Shown in pieces: positions 54,425 to 63,170 of a stretch of 64,000 bases of DNA. This DNA comes from Halomarina rubra (lineage in GTDB: Archaea > Halobacteriota > Halobacteria > Halobacteriales > Haloarculaceae), in the NCBI RefSeq assembly GCF_023699475.1, contig NZ_JALXFV010000005.1, positions 124,001 to 188,000 of the forward strand, read 5' to 3'. Made by a program: the position numbers and the translations under genes. The stretch's first letter is position 1, and each line of letters opens with the position of its first letter. Below the pieces are notes generated by a model. It did no database searches. It was not told where the DNA came from and was given only the letters and a program-made list of their open reading frames with translations.

Positions 54425-54458
54425 TGAGATTGAAGCGACCGGCACCCTACTCGCCGGT

Positions 54459-55322
54459 ATGCACGGCACTGGAGTCCCGATGGTGACGCCGTTCGACGAC
54501 GGCGACGTCGACGAGGCGGCGCTGACGGCGACGGTCGAGTGGCTGGAAGCACGCGGCGTCGACTTCCTCGTCCCCTGTGGCTCGACCAGCGAGGCCCCAC
54601 TGATGACCCCCGACGAGCGGGCGCGGGTCACCGAGGTCGTCTGTGACGCCGCGAGCGTCCCGGTGCTGGCGGGCACGGGCCACCCCGGCCGGGCCGCCAC
54701 CGAGCGCCAGACCGAGCGGGCGGCCGAGGCGGGCGCGGACGGCGCGCTCGTCGTCACACCGTTCTACTACGGTCACGACCAGGCGGCGCTCCGGCGGTAC
54801 TACGAGGCCGTCGCCGACGCCAGCCCCATCCCGGTGTACCTCTACAGCGTCCCCCAGTTCACCGGCGTCGCGCTCGACCCCGCCACCGTGGAGACGCTCG
54901 CCGACCACCCGAACGTCCACGGCATGAAGGACTCGAGCGGCGACGTCGGGACGTTCCAGCGACTCCGTCGGCGGACACCCGCCGACTTCGACCTGTTCGT
55001 CGGCAGCGGCAGCGTCTACGCGCCGGCGCTCGACGCGGGTGCCGACGGCGGCATCCTCGCGCTCGCGAACGTCGTCCCCGAGGCCGCGAGCGAGGTGTAC
55101 GACACCCACCGCGAGTACGACGAGAACGCCCGAGAGCTCGGCGCGGAGCTGGTCGAGTTGAACGTCGCCGTCACCGAGACCCACGGCATCCCGGGGTTGA
55201 AGGCGGCGATGCGCGACCGCGGCGCACCCGCGGGCCAGCCCCGCGAACCGTTCGCCGACGTCGACGAGGTGACCCGCGAGGAGCTGACCGAACTGGTCGA
55301 CGACGCGCTCGCGCTGGTCTGA
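54459..55322 (+). CDS. Dihydrodipicolinate synthase/KDG aldolase family protein
   Basis: A 287-residue class I aldolase. VPMVTPFDDGDVDEAALTAT opens the barrel; the substrate loop reads VPCGSTSEAPLMTPDERARV (family GTTGE position is GSTSE); GALVVTPFYYGHDQAALRRY and PVYLYSVPQFTGVALDPATV follow; the Schiff-base lysine is in VHGMKDSSGD (residue 157). Without the strict lysine-pathway signature it may be a DapA paralogue acting as a 2-keto-3-deoxy sugar-acid aldolase. The upstream in-frame extension is non-coding. Confidence 0.88.
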   Translation: MHGTGVPMVTPFDDGDVDEAALTATVEWLEARGVDFLVPCGSTSEAPLMTPDERARVTEVVCDAASVPVLAGTGHPGRAATERQTERAAEAGADGALVVTPFYYGHDQAALRRYYEAVADASPIPVYLYSVPQFTGVALDPATVETLADHPNVHGMKDSSGDVGTFQRLRRRTPADFDLFVGSGSVYAPALDAGADGGILALANVVPEAASEVYDTHREYDENARELGAELVELNVAVTETHGIPGLKAAMRDRGAPAGQPREPFADVDEVTREELTELVDDALALV

Positions 55323-55352
55323 GCGCGAGCGCCCGCGCCCGCCGTCGCCTTG

Positions 55353-56075
55353 TCAGACGTCGGGAGCGGGCGTCGCCCGGGTCGCCGTCGCCTTCAGCGT
55401 CGCGACGACGGGCCGGTCCGGCGCGAGGGCGAGGCGCTCGACGCTGTCGATGGTGACCAGCGCCGCGAGCGTCGGGGAGTCGGCGACGGACGCGTCGTCA
55501 CCCGGAGCGTCGCCCTCGCCGACCGCGACCGTGACGAGCGCGACTGCCTCCCCGCGGTCGATGCGGGCGACGCGCCCGTCGAAGCGGTTGCGCGCGCTCG
55601 TCCCGCCCGCAGGTGGTGCCTCGGCGGGGTCGTGGAGCGTCACGCTGTCGGCACGAACCACGACCTGCACCCGGTCGACGTCGGGCGCGAGCGCGCGGAC
55701 GGACCCGGCGACCGTCTCGACGGTCGTCAACTCGCCCTCGCGAGCGACGACGCGCCCCTCCAGGACGGTCTCCTCGACGGCCGCCGTCCCGGTGAGTGCG
55801 GCCCGTAACCGGTCGAAGCGCGCGAGCAGTCGTCGGGCGTTCGCAGTGAGTCGACTCCCGCCGCCGCCCGCGCCGCCGCGCTGCCGCTCGACGAGCGGCC
55901 CGAACGCGGTTTCGAGGTCGTCGATGCGCTCGTGTGACCGCGCGTACGATCGACCGAGGCCGTTGGCCGCGGCGTTGAGCGACCCCGCCTCGTCGACGGC
56001 GCGCAGCAGCGTCGCGTCGCGCTCCTCGAACGTCTCCCCACCCTCGCGTAGTCGGGCCTCGAACCCCGGGTCCAT
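55353..56075 (-). CDS. ModE-type molybdate/tungstate-responsive regulator with TOBE domain
   Basis: A 240-residue protein: residues 15-85 are the LysR-like ModE winged helix (DATLLRAVDEAGSLNAAANG, RSYARSHERIDDLETAFGPL, GGGSRLTANARRLLARF); residues 105-240 hold TOBE-type oxyanion-binding sequence in two parts (LEGRVVAREGELTTVETVAG and RFDGRVARIDRGEAVALVTV). ModE proteins bind molybdate or tungstate and then regulate uptake genes. It is divergent from the tupABC genes, a direct functional link. The start at 56075 (MDPGFEARLREGGET) avoids a non-conserved extension. Confidence 0.9.
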   Translation of the reverse strand: MDPGFEARLREGGETFEERDATLLRAVDEAGSLNAAANGLGRSYARSHERIDDLETAFGPLVERQRGGAGGGGSRLTANARRLLARFDRLRAALTGTAAVEETVLEGRVVAREGELTTVETVAGSVRALAPDVDRVQVVVRADSVTLHDPAEAPPAGGTSARNRFDGRVARIDRGEAVALVTVAVGEGDAPGDDASVADSPTLAALVTIDSVERLALAPDRPVVATLKATATRATPAPDV

Positions 56076-56167
56076 GTTCCACGTGGGCGGTGGGACCACA
56101 AAAACACCGGACACCGAACGATTCGTCACAAGCGTTATACCGGTCGTGAGAGAACGGAGTTGTATCC

Positions 56168-57226
56168 ATGACGGAAGAACGCGGCCGTGACTGGGGCGCG
56201 ACGCGCCGACGACTGCTGCAGGCGGCCGGAGCGGGCAGCGCGCTGGTCCTCGCCGGCTGTCTCGGGGGCGACGGACCGGCCGAGAACGACTCCAACGGCT
56301 CGGGGGACGGAAACGGGACCGGTGACGGCGGTGGCTCCGGCGGCGACGCCGCCATCGGCGACGACGAACTCGTCCTCGCGACGACGACCAGCACCGACGA
56401 CACGGGCCTGCTCAACGCCATCAACCCGGCGTTCCAGGACGCGTTCGGCATCACCATCAACGTCGTCGCGAAGGGGACCGGCGCGTCCATCGAGACGGCC
56501 CGGGCGGGCGACGCCGACTGCATCCTCGTCCACGCCCGCGGCGCGGAAGACGAGTTCGTCAGCGACGGCGTCGGCCTCAACCGCCGCGACGTGATGTTCA
56601 ACGACTTCGTCGTCGTCGGGCCCGAGGACGACCCGGCGGGCATCAACGGCGCGACGAGCGCGACGGAGGCGTTCGCGACCATCGCCGAGCAGGAAGCGAC
56701 GTTCTTCTCTCGGGGCGACGACTCCGGGACGAACAAGAAGGAGCTCATCGTCTGGGAGGAGGCGGGCGTCGAACCCAGCGGGTCGTGGTACCGCGAGACC
56801 GGTCAGGGGATGGGCGACACGCTCAACACGGCGAACCAGAGCGGCGGCTACACGCTCTCGGACCGCGGGACGTACCTCTCGATGCAGGACAACGTCGACC
56901 TCGTCGTCCACGTCCAGGGGCCGCTGAAGGACGGTCCGGCCATCCTGCGCAACCCGTACGGCGTCATCCCGGTCAACCCCGCGGTCCACGACAACGTCAA
57001 CTATCAGGCGGCGATGGCGTACGTCGGCTACCTCACCAGCCCCGAGGGCCAGAGCGCCATCGAGAACTACACCGCCAACGGCTCACAGCTGTTCTTCCCG
57101 AACGCGCTCTCCGAGGAGCCACAGTTCGGCCAGTACGTCCCCGAGGACTACGACGGGTCGAGCGAGGCCCGGGAGGTCGCTCGGTTCCGCCACTGGGTCG
57201 ACACGGTCGTACCGGAGGACTTCTGA
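56168..57226 (+). CDS. tupA: Tungstate ABC transporter substrate-binding lipoprotein
   Basis: A 352-residue binding protein. The Tat signal TRRRLLQAAGAGSALVLAGC has its lipobox at LAGC, followed by a glycine/asparagine/aspartate linker. The TupA hallmarks are all there: LVLATTTSTDDTGLLNAINP, VVAKGTGASIETARAGDADC, ILVHARGAEDEFVSDGVGLN, VMFNDFVVVGPEDDPAGING, FFSRGDDSGTNKKELIVWEE and TGQGMGDTLNTANQSGGYTL. TupA binds tungstate far more tightly than molybdate in studied cases. GCGTTATACC at about 56131-56140 is the likely TATA box with a leader of a few bases. Confidence 0.94.
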   Translation: MTEERGRDWGATRRRLLQAAGAGSALVLAGCLGGDGPAENDSNGSGDGNGTGDGGGSGGDAAIGDDELVLATTTSTDDTGLLNAINPAFQDAFGITINVVAKGTGASIETARAGDADCILVHARGAEDEFVSDGVGLNRRDVMFNDFVVVGPEDDPAGINGATSATEAFATIAEQEATFFSRGDDSGTNKKELIVWEEAGVEPSGSWYRETGQGMGDTLNTANQSGGYTLSDRGTYLSMQDNVDLVVHVQGPLKDGPAILRNPYGVIPVNPAVHDNVNYQAAMAYVGYLTSPEGQSAIENYTANGSQLFFPNALSEEPQFGQYVPEDYDGSSEAREVARFRHWVDTVVPEDF

Positions 57227-57249
57227 GCCCCCTCGCGCACTGACGAGTC

Positions 57250-58005
57250 GTGATTCAGGCCGGCATCTTCGAGGAGTTCGGCACGCAGTACCTCATCAGC
57301 ATCGTCCTCGTGACGCTGCAGGTGAGCCTCACCGCCGTCGGCATCAGCACCCTCCTCAGCGTCTTCCTCGCCGGCGTGCTAGGGTTCAACGAGTTCCCCG
57401 GCAAGCGTTGGGCGGTCGCCGTCGTCAACACCGGGATGGGCTTTCCCAGCGTCGTCGTCGGTCTCGCCGTCCTGCTCGTGCTCTCCCAGCAGGGACCGGT
57501 CGGGGGCGGGTTCAGCGTCGTCCTCCCCGGTGGCGGCGTCCTGTTCGACTTCGACGGCGTGGAGTTGCTGTTCACGCCGACCGCGATGGTCGTCTCGCAG
57601 GTCATCCTCGCGACGCCAGTCATCACGAGCGTCACGCTGTCGGCCATCGAGGGCGTCGACGACGCCATCCGGGACGCGGCGTTCGCCGCCGGCGGGACGA
57701 GCGTGGACGTCTCGCTCGCCGTCGTCCGCGAGGCACGCTACGGCGTCGTCACCGCCGTCCTCGCGGGGTTCGGTCGCGCGGTGAGCGAGGTCGGGTCGGT
57801 GCTCATCGTCGGCGGGAACATCGCCATCGCGACCGGTGGCGGGATGCGCGTCTCCTACACTCGGACGCTGACGACCGCCATCACCACCGAGTCCCGGCAG
57901 GGCAACTACGAACTCGGCATCGCGCTGGGCGTCGTGTTGCTCGTGCTCGCGCTGACCATCAACGTCCTGGGGTCGGTCGTCCGCGACCGGGGGACCGCCC
58001 GGTGA
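57250..58005 (+). CDS. tupB: Tungstate ABC transporter permease
   Basis: A 251-residue permease with a GTG start 23 bases after tup[21 protein letters not shown] begins the membrane domain; the ATPase-contact loop is [40 protein letters not shown] is characteristic of TupB. Its TGA overlaps the next GTG (GTGA), so it is coupled to tupC. Confidence 0.93.
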   Translation: MIQAGIFEEFGTQYLISIVLVTLQVSLTAVGISTLLSVFLAGVLGFNEFPGKRWAVAVVNTGMGFPSVVVGLAVLLVLSQQGPVGGGFSVVLPGGGVLFDFDGVELLFTPTAMVVSQVILATPVITSVTLSAIEGVDDAIRDAAFAAGGTSVDVSLAVVREARYGVVTAVLAGFGRAVSEVGSVLIVGGNIAIATGGGMRVSYTRTLTTAITTESRQGNYELGIALGVVLLVLALTINVLGSVVRDRGTAR

Positions 58006-58817
58006 CACGCCTCGAAGCCGACGGTCTCAGCTACGGCTACTCCGAGGCCGTCGTCGAGGACGTGTCGTTCGCGGCGGCCCCCGGCGAGGTGCTGGCGCTC
58101 ATCGGCCCCTCCGGGACGGGCAAGACCACCCTCCTGCGGACGCTCGCGCTGTTCGACCGCCCCGACGCGGGCACCGTCCGCATCGACGGTCGGGACCCGT
58201 GGACGACGAGCGACGACGAGCGCATCGCCCTCCGACGACGCCTCGGGATGGTGTTCCAGGACCGCTCGCTGTTCACCGGGAGCGTCGCGTTCAACGCGGC
58301 GTACGGCCTCCGGGTGCGTCGCTCACGGTTGCAGCGGGGCCGCGAACGCCTCTTCAGTTCCGTCCGGTGGGCGCTGGAGACGCTTCCCGGCGTCCCCGCC
58401 GGCAGCGTACTCGGTGACCGGGCGGTCCCCGACGCCGCGCTGGAGGCGCTCGACGCGGTCGGGATGCTGTGGGCGGGTGACCGGCCCGCCCGCTCGCTGT
58501 CGGCGGGGGAGGCCCAGCGCGTCGCGTTCGCCCGCGCGCTGGCGACCGACCCCGCCGTCCTCCTGCTCGACGAACCGACCTCGAACCTCGACCCCCGGAA
58601 CACCGCGCTCATCGAGGCGGCCATCGAGCGCGCCAGTGCACGGGGTATCACCGTCGTCCTGGCGACCCACGACATGCAGCAGGCGAGGCGCGTCGCCGAC
58701 AGCGTCGCCGTCCTCCTGGACGGCCAGTGCATCGAGCACGGCCCCCGCGACCGTGTGTTCGAGGACCCCGAGGACGAACGCGCGGCGAAGTTCGTCGCGG
58801 GCGAACTCGTCTACTGA
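58002..58817 (+). CDS. tupC: Tungstate ABC transporter ATP-binding protein
   Basis: A 271-residue ATPase: Walker [22 protein letters not shown]-loop [13 protein letters not shown], signature [17 protein letters not shown] (alanine for the usual second glycine), Walker [14 protein letters not shown] and switch [13 protein letters not shown]. It has no C-terminal TOBE domain. An insertion of about 40 residues (around [20 protein letters not shown]) separates Q-loop and signature, longer than usual. GTG start shared with the tupB stop. Confidence 0.92.
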   Translation: MTRLEADGLSYGYSEAVVEDVSFAAAPGEVLALIGPSGTGKTTLLRTLALFDRPDAGTVRIDGRDPWTTSDDERIALRRRLGMVFQDRSLFTGSVAFNAAYGLRVRRSRLQRGRERLFSSVRWALETLPGVPAGSVLGDRAVPDAALEALDAVGMLWAGDRPARSLSAGEAQRVAFARALATDPAVLLLDEPTSNLDPRNTALIEAAIERASARGITVVLATHDMQQARRVADSVAVLLDGQCIEHGPRDRVFEDPEDERAAKFVAGELVY

Positions 58818-58915
58818 ACCGAGGTCCAGTAACCGGATTCGGTTCACCTGCGGCGAGCGTGTCGACGGTTCCGGTTTCCGGCAAGATACAACCACTCGGG
58901 AGCCGTCGCGCCGGT

Positions 58916-60028
58916 ATGGCTACTGCGCCCGGCACGCGGTTGCGCAACCACCTACCGTTTCCTCCGGGCGACCTGACGGGCGCGCTCGGCGACTCGGTGA
59001 CGGTGCTCCCGTTGGTCGTCGCGCTCGCGGCGCTCACCCCGGCGAACCTCGGGGCGCTCCTGCTCGGGTTCGCCGTCTTCCAGGTGGTGTGGGGCGTCCG
59101 CTACGGCCTCCCGCTGTCGGTCGAACCGATGAAGGCGCTCGCGGGCCTCGCCGTCGCGGGGGCGCTGAGCTACGGCGAGTTCCTCGCGGCGGGCATGCTG
59201 GCGGGCGTCGTCCTCCTGCTCGCCGGGTGGACCGGGACGCTCTCGCGGGTCGAACGCTCCGTCGGGCGGCCCGTGGTCCGTGGGGTCCAACTGGCGGTGG
59301 CGCTCGTCCTCCTCGACTCTGGGTGGTCGCTCGCGGTGGGAGACCCGAGGCTCGCACTCGCGGGCCTCGCCGTCGCCGCCGTCGTCGCCGTCGTCGCTCC
59401 CCGAGCGGCCGCGCTGGCGGTGCTCGCCGTCGGGGTCGGTCTCGCCGCGCTCGCGACGGGCGTCCCCGCGCCCGCGCTGCCGACACTCGGCGCACCGGTC
59501 GCCCTCACGCTCACCCCCGACACGCTCTCTGGAGCGGCCGGCCAGTTGGCGATGACCGTCGGGAACGCCGCCGTCGCCACCTCGCTGCTCTGTGCGGACC
59601 TGTTCGACCGGGAGGTGTCGAGCGACGACCTGGCGACGAGCATGGGGGCGATGAGTCTCCTCGCGGTTCCGTTCGGTGGTCTGCCGATGTGTCACGGTTC
59701 GGGCGGTCTCGCGGGGAAGTACGCCTTCGGTGCGCGCACCGGGTGGGCGAACGTCGTCCTCGGGGTGCTGTACGCGCTGGCAGCGCTCGTCGCTGGCCTA
59801 CTGACCGGGTTCCCGATGGCGCTGCTCGGCGTGTTGCTCGGCGTGGTCGCGCTCCAGTTGGGGCGGGTCGCGCTCGCCGAGCGGTCGTGGCTCGCACTCG
59901 TCGTCGGTGTAGTCGGAGCCGTCGTGGGCGTGGGCGTCGCCTTCCTCTTCGGCGTCGGTCTCTACCACCTCTGGCGACGGTTCGGCGAGCCGGTGACCGG
60001 ACGGACGACGGAGACGACGGCGGACTGA
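58916..60028 (+). CDS. MOT1-type molybdate/tungstate transporter (SulP-related)
   Basis: A 370-residue membrane protein with about ten helices. FPPGDLTGALGDSVTVLPLV and VEPMKALAGLAVAGALSYGE in the N-terminal part, and PFGGLPMCHGSGGLAGKYAF followed by GARTGWANVVLG, match the molybdate transporter MOT1 family of plants, algae and prokaryotes. With the adjacent TupABC genes it makes a second route for the same oxyanions. The start at 58916 (MATAPGTRLRNHLPF) is 98 bases after tupC. Confidence 0.9.
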   Translation: MATAPGTRLRNHLPFPPGDLTGALGDSVTVLPLVVALAALTPANLGALLLGFAVFQVVWGVRYGLPLSVEPMKALAGLAVAGALSYGEFLAAGMLAGVVLLLAGWTGTLSRVERSVGRPVVRGVQLAVALVLLDSGWSLAVGDPRLALAGLAVAAVVAVVAPRAAALAVLAVGVGLAALATGVPAPALPTLGAPVALTLTPDTLSGAAGQLAMTVGNAAVATSLLCADLFDREVSSDDLATSMGAMSLLAVPFGGLPMCHGSGGLAGKYAFGARTGWANVVLGVLYALAALVAGLLTGFPMALLGVLLGVVALQLGRVALAERSWLALVVGVVGAVVGVGVAFLFGVGLYHLWRRFGEPVTGRTTETTAD

Positions 60029-60103
60029 CCCGTGCCCGCTCGCCTCGTCTGCGGGCAGGACGCCGACCGAAGTCGCTTTTCGGCGGGCGACCGGACGTCG
60101 ACC

Positions 60104-60202
60104 ATGGAGACGTGGGCACGACTGTTCGAGCGGGCGGCGGACCACGACGTCGACGAGGACGACGTCCGAGAGACGCTCGCCGGGCGACGGGACGATGACT
60201 GA
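60104..60202 (+). CDS. Very small protein overlapping the PIN-like gene
   Basis: A 32-residue frame starting METWARLFERAADHDVDEDD and ending GRRDDD. It has haloarchaeal codon use, an amphipathic helix and an 8-base overlap with the next start, the geometry of translational coupling. GC-skewed frames of this size do arise by chance, so confidence is moderate. No family is known. Confidence 0.5.
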   Translation: METWARLFERAADHDVDEDDVRETLAGRRDDD

Positions 60203-60704
60203 GGGGAACGGCGGGTCGTCGGCAGACCACCCGCCCGAGAGCGTCCACGCGACGCGGGTCGTCGCCGACGCGGACGTGCTCGCGGCGGACCTGCTCGTCG
60301 GGGGCGCGGCCCGCGACGCGCTGGACCTGGTTCGAGCGCACGCCTGGGTCGACCTCGTCGCGAGCGACGCGCTGCTCGACGACGTCCAGTGGGTCGTCGC
60401 GGAACTCGCCGACGACGCGCTCGCGGCGGACTGGCGCGACCGCGTCGAGACGCTGCGGGTGGCGGTCGAGCACCCCGAGGGCGACCACCCAGCGGTCGCC
60501 TCGGCGCTCCACGGCGACGCCGCCCACGTGCTCACACTGGACGACGGCCTGCGGAGCGCGAAGGCGGGCGCGACCATCCGGGGCCACGTCGAGACGAGCG
60601 TGAAAACGCCCGACGCGTTCGTCTCGCTGTTCGACCCCGAGTCGCTCTACCCCGCGCTGTTCGACGCGTCGTACCCCGGCCCGGACGCCGACCCGCGGGC
60701 GTGA
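60195..60704 (+). CDS. PIN-like domain protein of unknown function (DUF7384-like)
   Basis: A 169-residue protein that resembles a PIN nuclease fold: an early beta strand ending in acidic residues (ATRVVADADVLAADLLVGGA), helix ARDALDLVRAHAWVDLVASD, then VASALHGDAAHVLTLDDGLR, where the aspartate in LTLDD sits at a typical PIN active-site position, and a last acidic strand region. Some canonical acidic residues are not obvious, so nuclease activity is uncertain. It ends 18 bases before the convergent ITPase gene. Confidence 0.75.
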   Translation: MTEGNGGSSADHPPESVHATRVVADADVLAADLLVGGAARDALDLVRAHAWVDLVASDALLDDVQWVVAELADDALAADWRDRVETLRVAVEHPEGDHPAVASALHGDAAHVLTLDDGLRSAKAGATIRGHVETSVKTPDAFVSLFDPESLYPALFDASYPGPDADPRA

Positions 60705-60722
60705 GCGACGACGCCGACGGCG

Positions 60723-61379
60723 TCACCGCTCGGCGTAGAACTCGGCGAACGTCGCCAGCGCGCGGCCACGGTGCGAGATGGCGTTCTTCTCGGCGGCGGT
60801 CATCTCCGCGAGCGTCTTCCCGTCGTGTTCGAAGATGGGGTCGTAGCCGAACCCGCCCTCGCCGCGCGGTTCGACGATGCGCCCCCGGACGGTCCCCGTG
60901 AACAGTTTGACGGGGAGGTCGCCGGAGACGACGGAGTCGCTCGTGCTGGCGGTCCCGCGCTCGTCGGCCGCGAGGTCGTGGCCCCGACGGTCGCCGTAGT
61001 CGACGGCGTCGGGCGTCGCCGCGAACCCCTCGCCGTCGCAGTACGCGAGGACACAGCGGAACTGCGCGCGGGGCGTCTCGTCGGTCTCGGCCGCCTGCTG
61101 GCGGGCCAACTCGCCGACGCGCTCGACGCCGAGCGTGTGCTCGACGTACGCCGAGTACGGACCGGGGAAGCCGTCGAACCCCTCCAGGAACAGGCCGGCG
61201 TCGTCGACGAGCACCGGGCCGCCGACGTGGGCGTACGCCTCACGTGCGCCGCGGGCGGCGATGGGGCCGAGGTCGTCGGCCTGGACCTCGGTGTAGTCGA
61301 AGTCGACCGCCTCGACGGCGTCGAGGTACTCGCGGGCCTCCCGGACCTTCCCGTCGTTGGTCGTCACGTAGTGGAGCAT
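60723..61379 (-). CDS. rdgB: Non-canonical purine NTP pyrophosphatase (RdgB/HAM1)
   Basis: A 218-residue ITPase that removes dITP, ITP and XTP from the nucleotide pool. LHYVTTNDGKVREAREYLDA carries the TxNxxK motif; VLVDDAGLFLEGFDGFPGPY is the conserved specificity block; GGFGYDPIFEHDGKTLAEMT and HRGRALATFAEF near the end complete the signature. Between them is a halophile-type acidic insertion (residues 120-150). Confidence 0.95.
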   Translation of the reverse strand: MLHYVTTNDGKVREAREYLDAVEAVDFDYTEVQADDLGPIAARGAREAYAHVGGPVLVDDAGLFLEGFDGFPGPYSAYVEHTLGVERVGELARQQAAETDETPRAQFRCVLAYCDGEGFAATPDAVDYGDRRGHDLAADERGTASTSDSVVSGDLPVKLFTGTVRGRIVEPRGEGGFGYDPIFEHDGKTLAEMTAAEKNAISHRGRALATFAEFYAER

Positions 61380-61479
61380 ACCGTCGCTGGGAGCGGGAGG
61401 TGAAAAGCGGCGTCGATACCGGGGCGTTCGGAGCGGTGTGACGCGGTCGAGAACGGGTCGGTGGGTTGGGTGAAGCCGG

Positions 61480-61743
61480 TCAGTCGACGATGACTTCGAC
61501 GGGGTCGTCTTCGGGCATCGCGTCCTCGTCGCTGCGCTCGGTGTAGAGCAGGACGCCGGCGACGGCGAGGATGACCCACGAGCGCCAGTTGGCGAGGTTG
61601 AGGGTGTAGCCGATACCGAACGGCTTCTCGACGAGCATCCCGTCGCCGGGTTGCCAGTACGAGGAGAACATTCGGCCGATGCTGGGACGTTCGAAGTTGT
61701 ACGGCACGCCGAAGATCTCGCCTGTCTGTGACCTGTCTGCCAT
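61480..61743 (-). CDS. DUF5808-like small membrane protein
   Basis: An 87-residue protein. GEIFGVPYNFERPSIGRMFS and VEKPFGIGYTLNLANWRSWV match the small DUF5808 domain, in which a GIGxTLNxANxxSW stretch leads into one membrane helix (VILAVAGVLLYT). The C-terminal tail is acidic. Function unknown. The start at 61743 follows from the domain boundary. Confidence 0.8.
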   Translation of the reverse strand: MADRSQTGEIFGVPYNFERPSIGRMFSSYWQPGDGMLVEKPFGIGYTLNLANWRSWVILAVAGVLLYTERSDEDAMPEDDPVEVIVD

Positions 61744-61836
61744 GGACGGCGCTACGTCGGGCGACGTTAAACCGTTTGCCACGTCCGCCGTCGCCGCCGG
61801 CGACCGATTTAACCACCACCCGACTGTCTCGGCGGT

Positions 61837-63039
61837 ATGTTCGGTCGGGGCTCTCGCTGGCGGGCGGACACCGCCTTCCTCCTCGCCTGTCTCGCCCACG
61901 CGCTGACCGCCGCTCTGACGCGCGTCGTCGGTCGCGACGAGCGCCGGTGGCTGTTCGGCGCTCGGTTCGGCGAGGCGTACGTCGACAACGCCCGCTACCT
62001 CTTCGAGTACGCCGACGAGCGCCCGGACGTCCGGGCGATATGGCTCTCGCGGGACGCCGAGACGGTCGCCGCGGTCCGGGCGCGGGGCTTCGAGGCGTAC
62101 CACCGCCGCTCGCTTCGGGGACGCTGGCACGCGCTTCGGGCCGGCGTGGTCGTCGTCACCCACGGGGTCCGTGACGTGTCGCTGTCGCTGACCGGCGGCG
62201 CGTTCGTCGCGAACTGCTGGCACGGCCTCCCGCTGAAGACCGTCGGGTTCGACGCCGAACTCGCCGAGCGACCGTGGCCCGTCCGTCGCGCCCACCGGTT
62301 CCTCGCCGGCCGACTCGACTTCGTCCTCTCTCCCTCCCCCGTGGCGGTCCACGAGATGGCGACCGGTCTCGGCGTCCCCCACGGGCGGGTTCGGGTGGCA
62401 CCGTACCCCCGATACGACGCGCTCGTGGGTGGGGCCGGGGCGGCGAGCGGCGACGAAGCGACGCCGAAACTCCCCGCACGCATCGCCGACCGGACGGTCG
62501 TGTTCTACCTCCCGACGTTCCGCGACGTGGGGGCGGACGTCGCCGACCGGGTCGACGTCGCCGCGCTCGACGGACTGCTCGACGGCCACGACGCCCACCT
62601 CGTCGTGAAACCCCACCCCTACGAGACGCTCACGCTCCCCGAGGAACTCGACCGAGTGAGCGCGCTGGACGAGGCGACGGACCTCACCGCCCTCCTCCGC
62701 GAGGCGGACGTGCTGGTGACCGACTACTCCTCGGTGTTCGTCGACTTCCTCCTGCTGGACCGGCCGCAGGTGTTCTACGCCCCGGACCTCGACGCCTACC
62801 GGGCCGAACGGGGGTTCTACTACGACTACGAGACGATGGTCCCGGGACCGGTCGTCCGCGACGACGAGGGCCTCCGACGCGCGCTGAGCGAGGCGCTGAC
62901 CGGGGACCCGGCCGCCGAGCGACGACGGGCGCTCCGCGACGCCCTCCTCGTCGACCCCGGCGACCGGCCCGCCGAACGTGCTTTCGAGGTGGTCCGGGCC
63001 GCCCTGGCCGACCGGGCGAGCGACGACGCGACCCGGTGA
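61837..63039 (+). CDS. CDP-glycerol glycerophosphotransferase family protein
   Basis: A 400-residue GT-B-type enzyme of the TagB/TagF family, which adds glycerol phosphate from CDP-glycerol to membrane-linked acceptors. After an amphipathic N-terminus come VVVTHGVRDVSLSLTGGAFV, ANCWHGLPLKTVGFDAEL (catalytic His), VVFYLPTFRDVGAD, LVVKPHPYETLTLPEEL and VLVTDYSSVFVDFLLLDRPQ with the nucleotide-binding SS. GATTTAACC at 61805-61813 is 28 bases before the ATG, so the message is probably leaderless. Archaea lack wall teichoic acid; a glycerol-phosphate-modified surface glycan is the likely product. Confidence 0.9.
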   Translation: MFGRGSRWRADTAFLLACLAHALTAALTRVVGRDERRWLFGARFGEAYVDNARYLFEYADERPDVRAIWLSRDAETVAAVRARGFEAYHRRSLRGRWHALRAGVVVVTHGVRDVSLSLTGGAFVANCWHGLPLKTVGFDAELAERPWPVRRAHRFLAGRLDFVLSPSPVAVHEMATGLGVPHGRVRVAPYPRYDALVGGAGAASGDEATPKLPARIADRTVVFYLPTFRDVGADVADRVDVAALDGLLDGHDAHLVVKPHPYETLTLPEELDRVSALDEATDLTALLREADVLVTDYSSVFVDFLLLDRPQVFYAPDLDAYRAERGFYYDYETMVPGPVVRDDEGLRRALSEALTGDPAAERRRALRDALLVDPGDRPAERAFEVVRAALADRASDDATR

Positions 63040-63170
63040 GGGGTCGTCCGAACGAACGGACCACGACTCGGTTCGTCACAGTAGCTCACCCCAACCCGTC
63101 ACTGGGAAACGTAGTCGAACCTACACGAGAAGGTGAAGCTTAATATTTGGACAGTGTAAGGAGACATCGA

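Larger units (their letters stand above)
53954..54458. other. Five-hundred-base region without a protein gene
   Basis: No frame has convincing coding character although open frames exist on both strands. It holds two very strong stems at 54110-54136 and 54163-54211, a TATA-like GATTTAAG on the minus strand near 54237, and a run of G-triplets at 54399-54424 just before the aldolase gene. These are listed separately. Confidence 0.55.
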
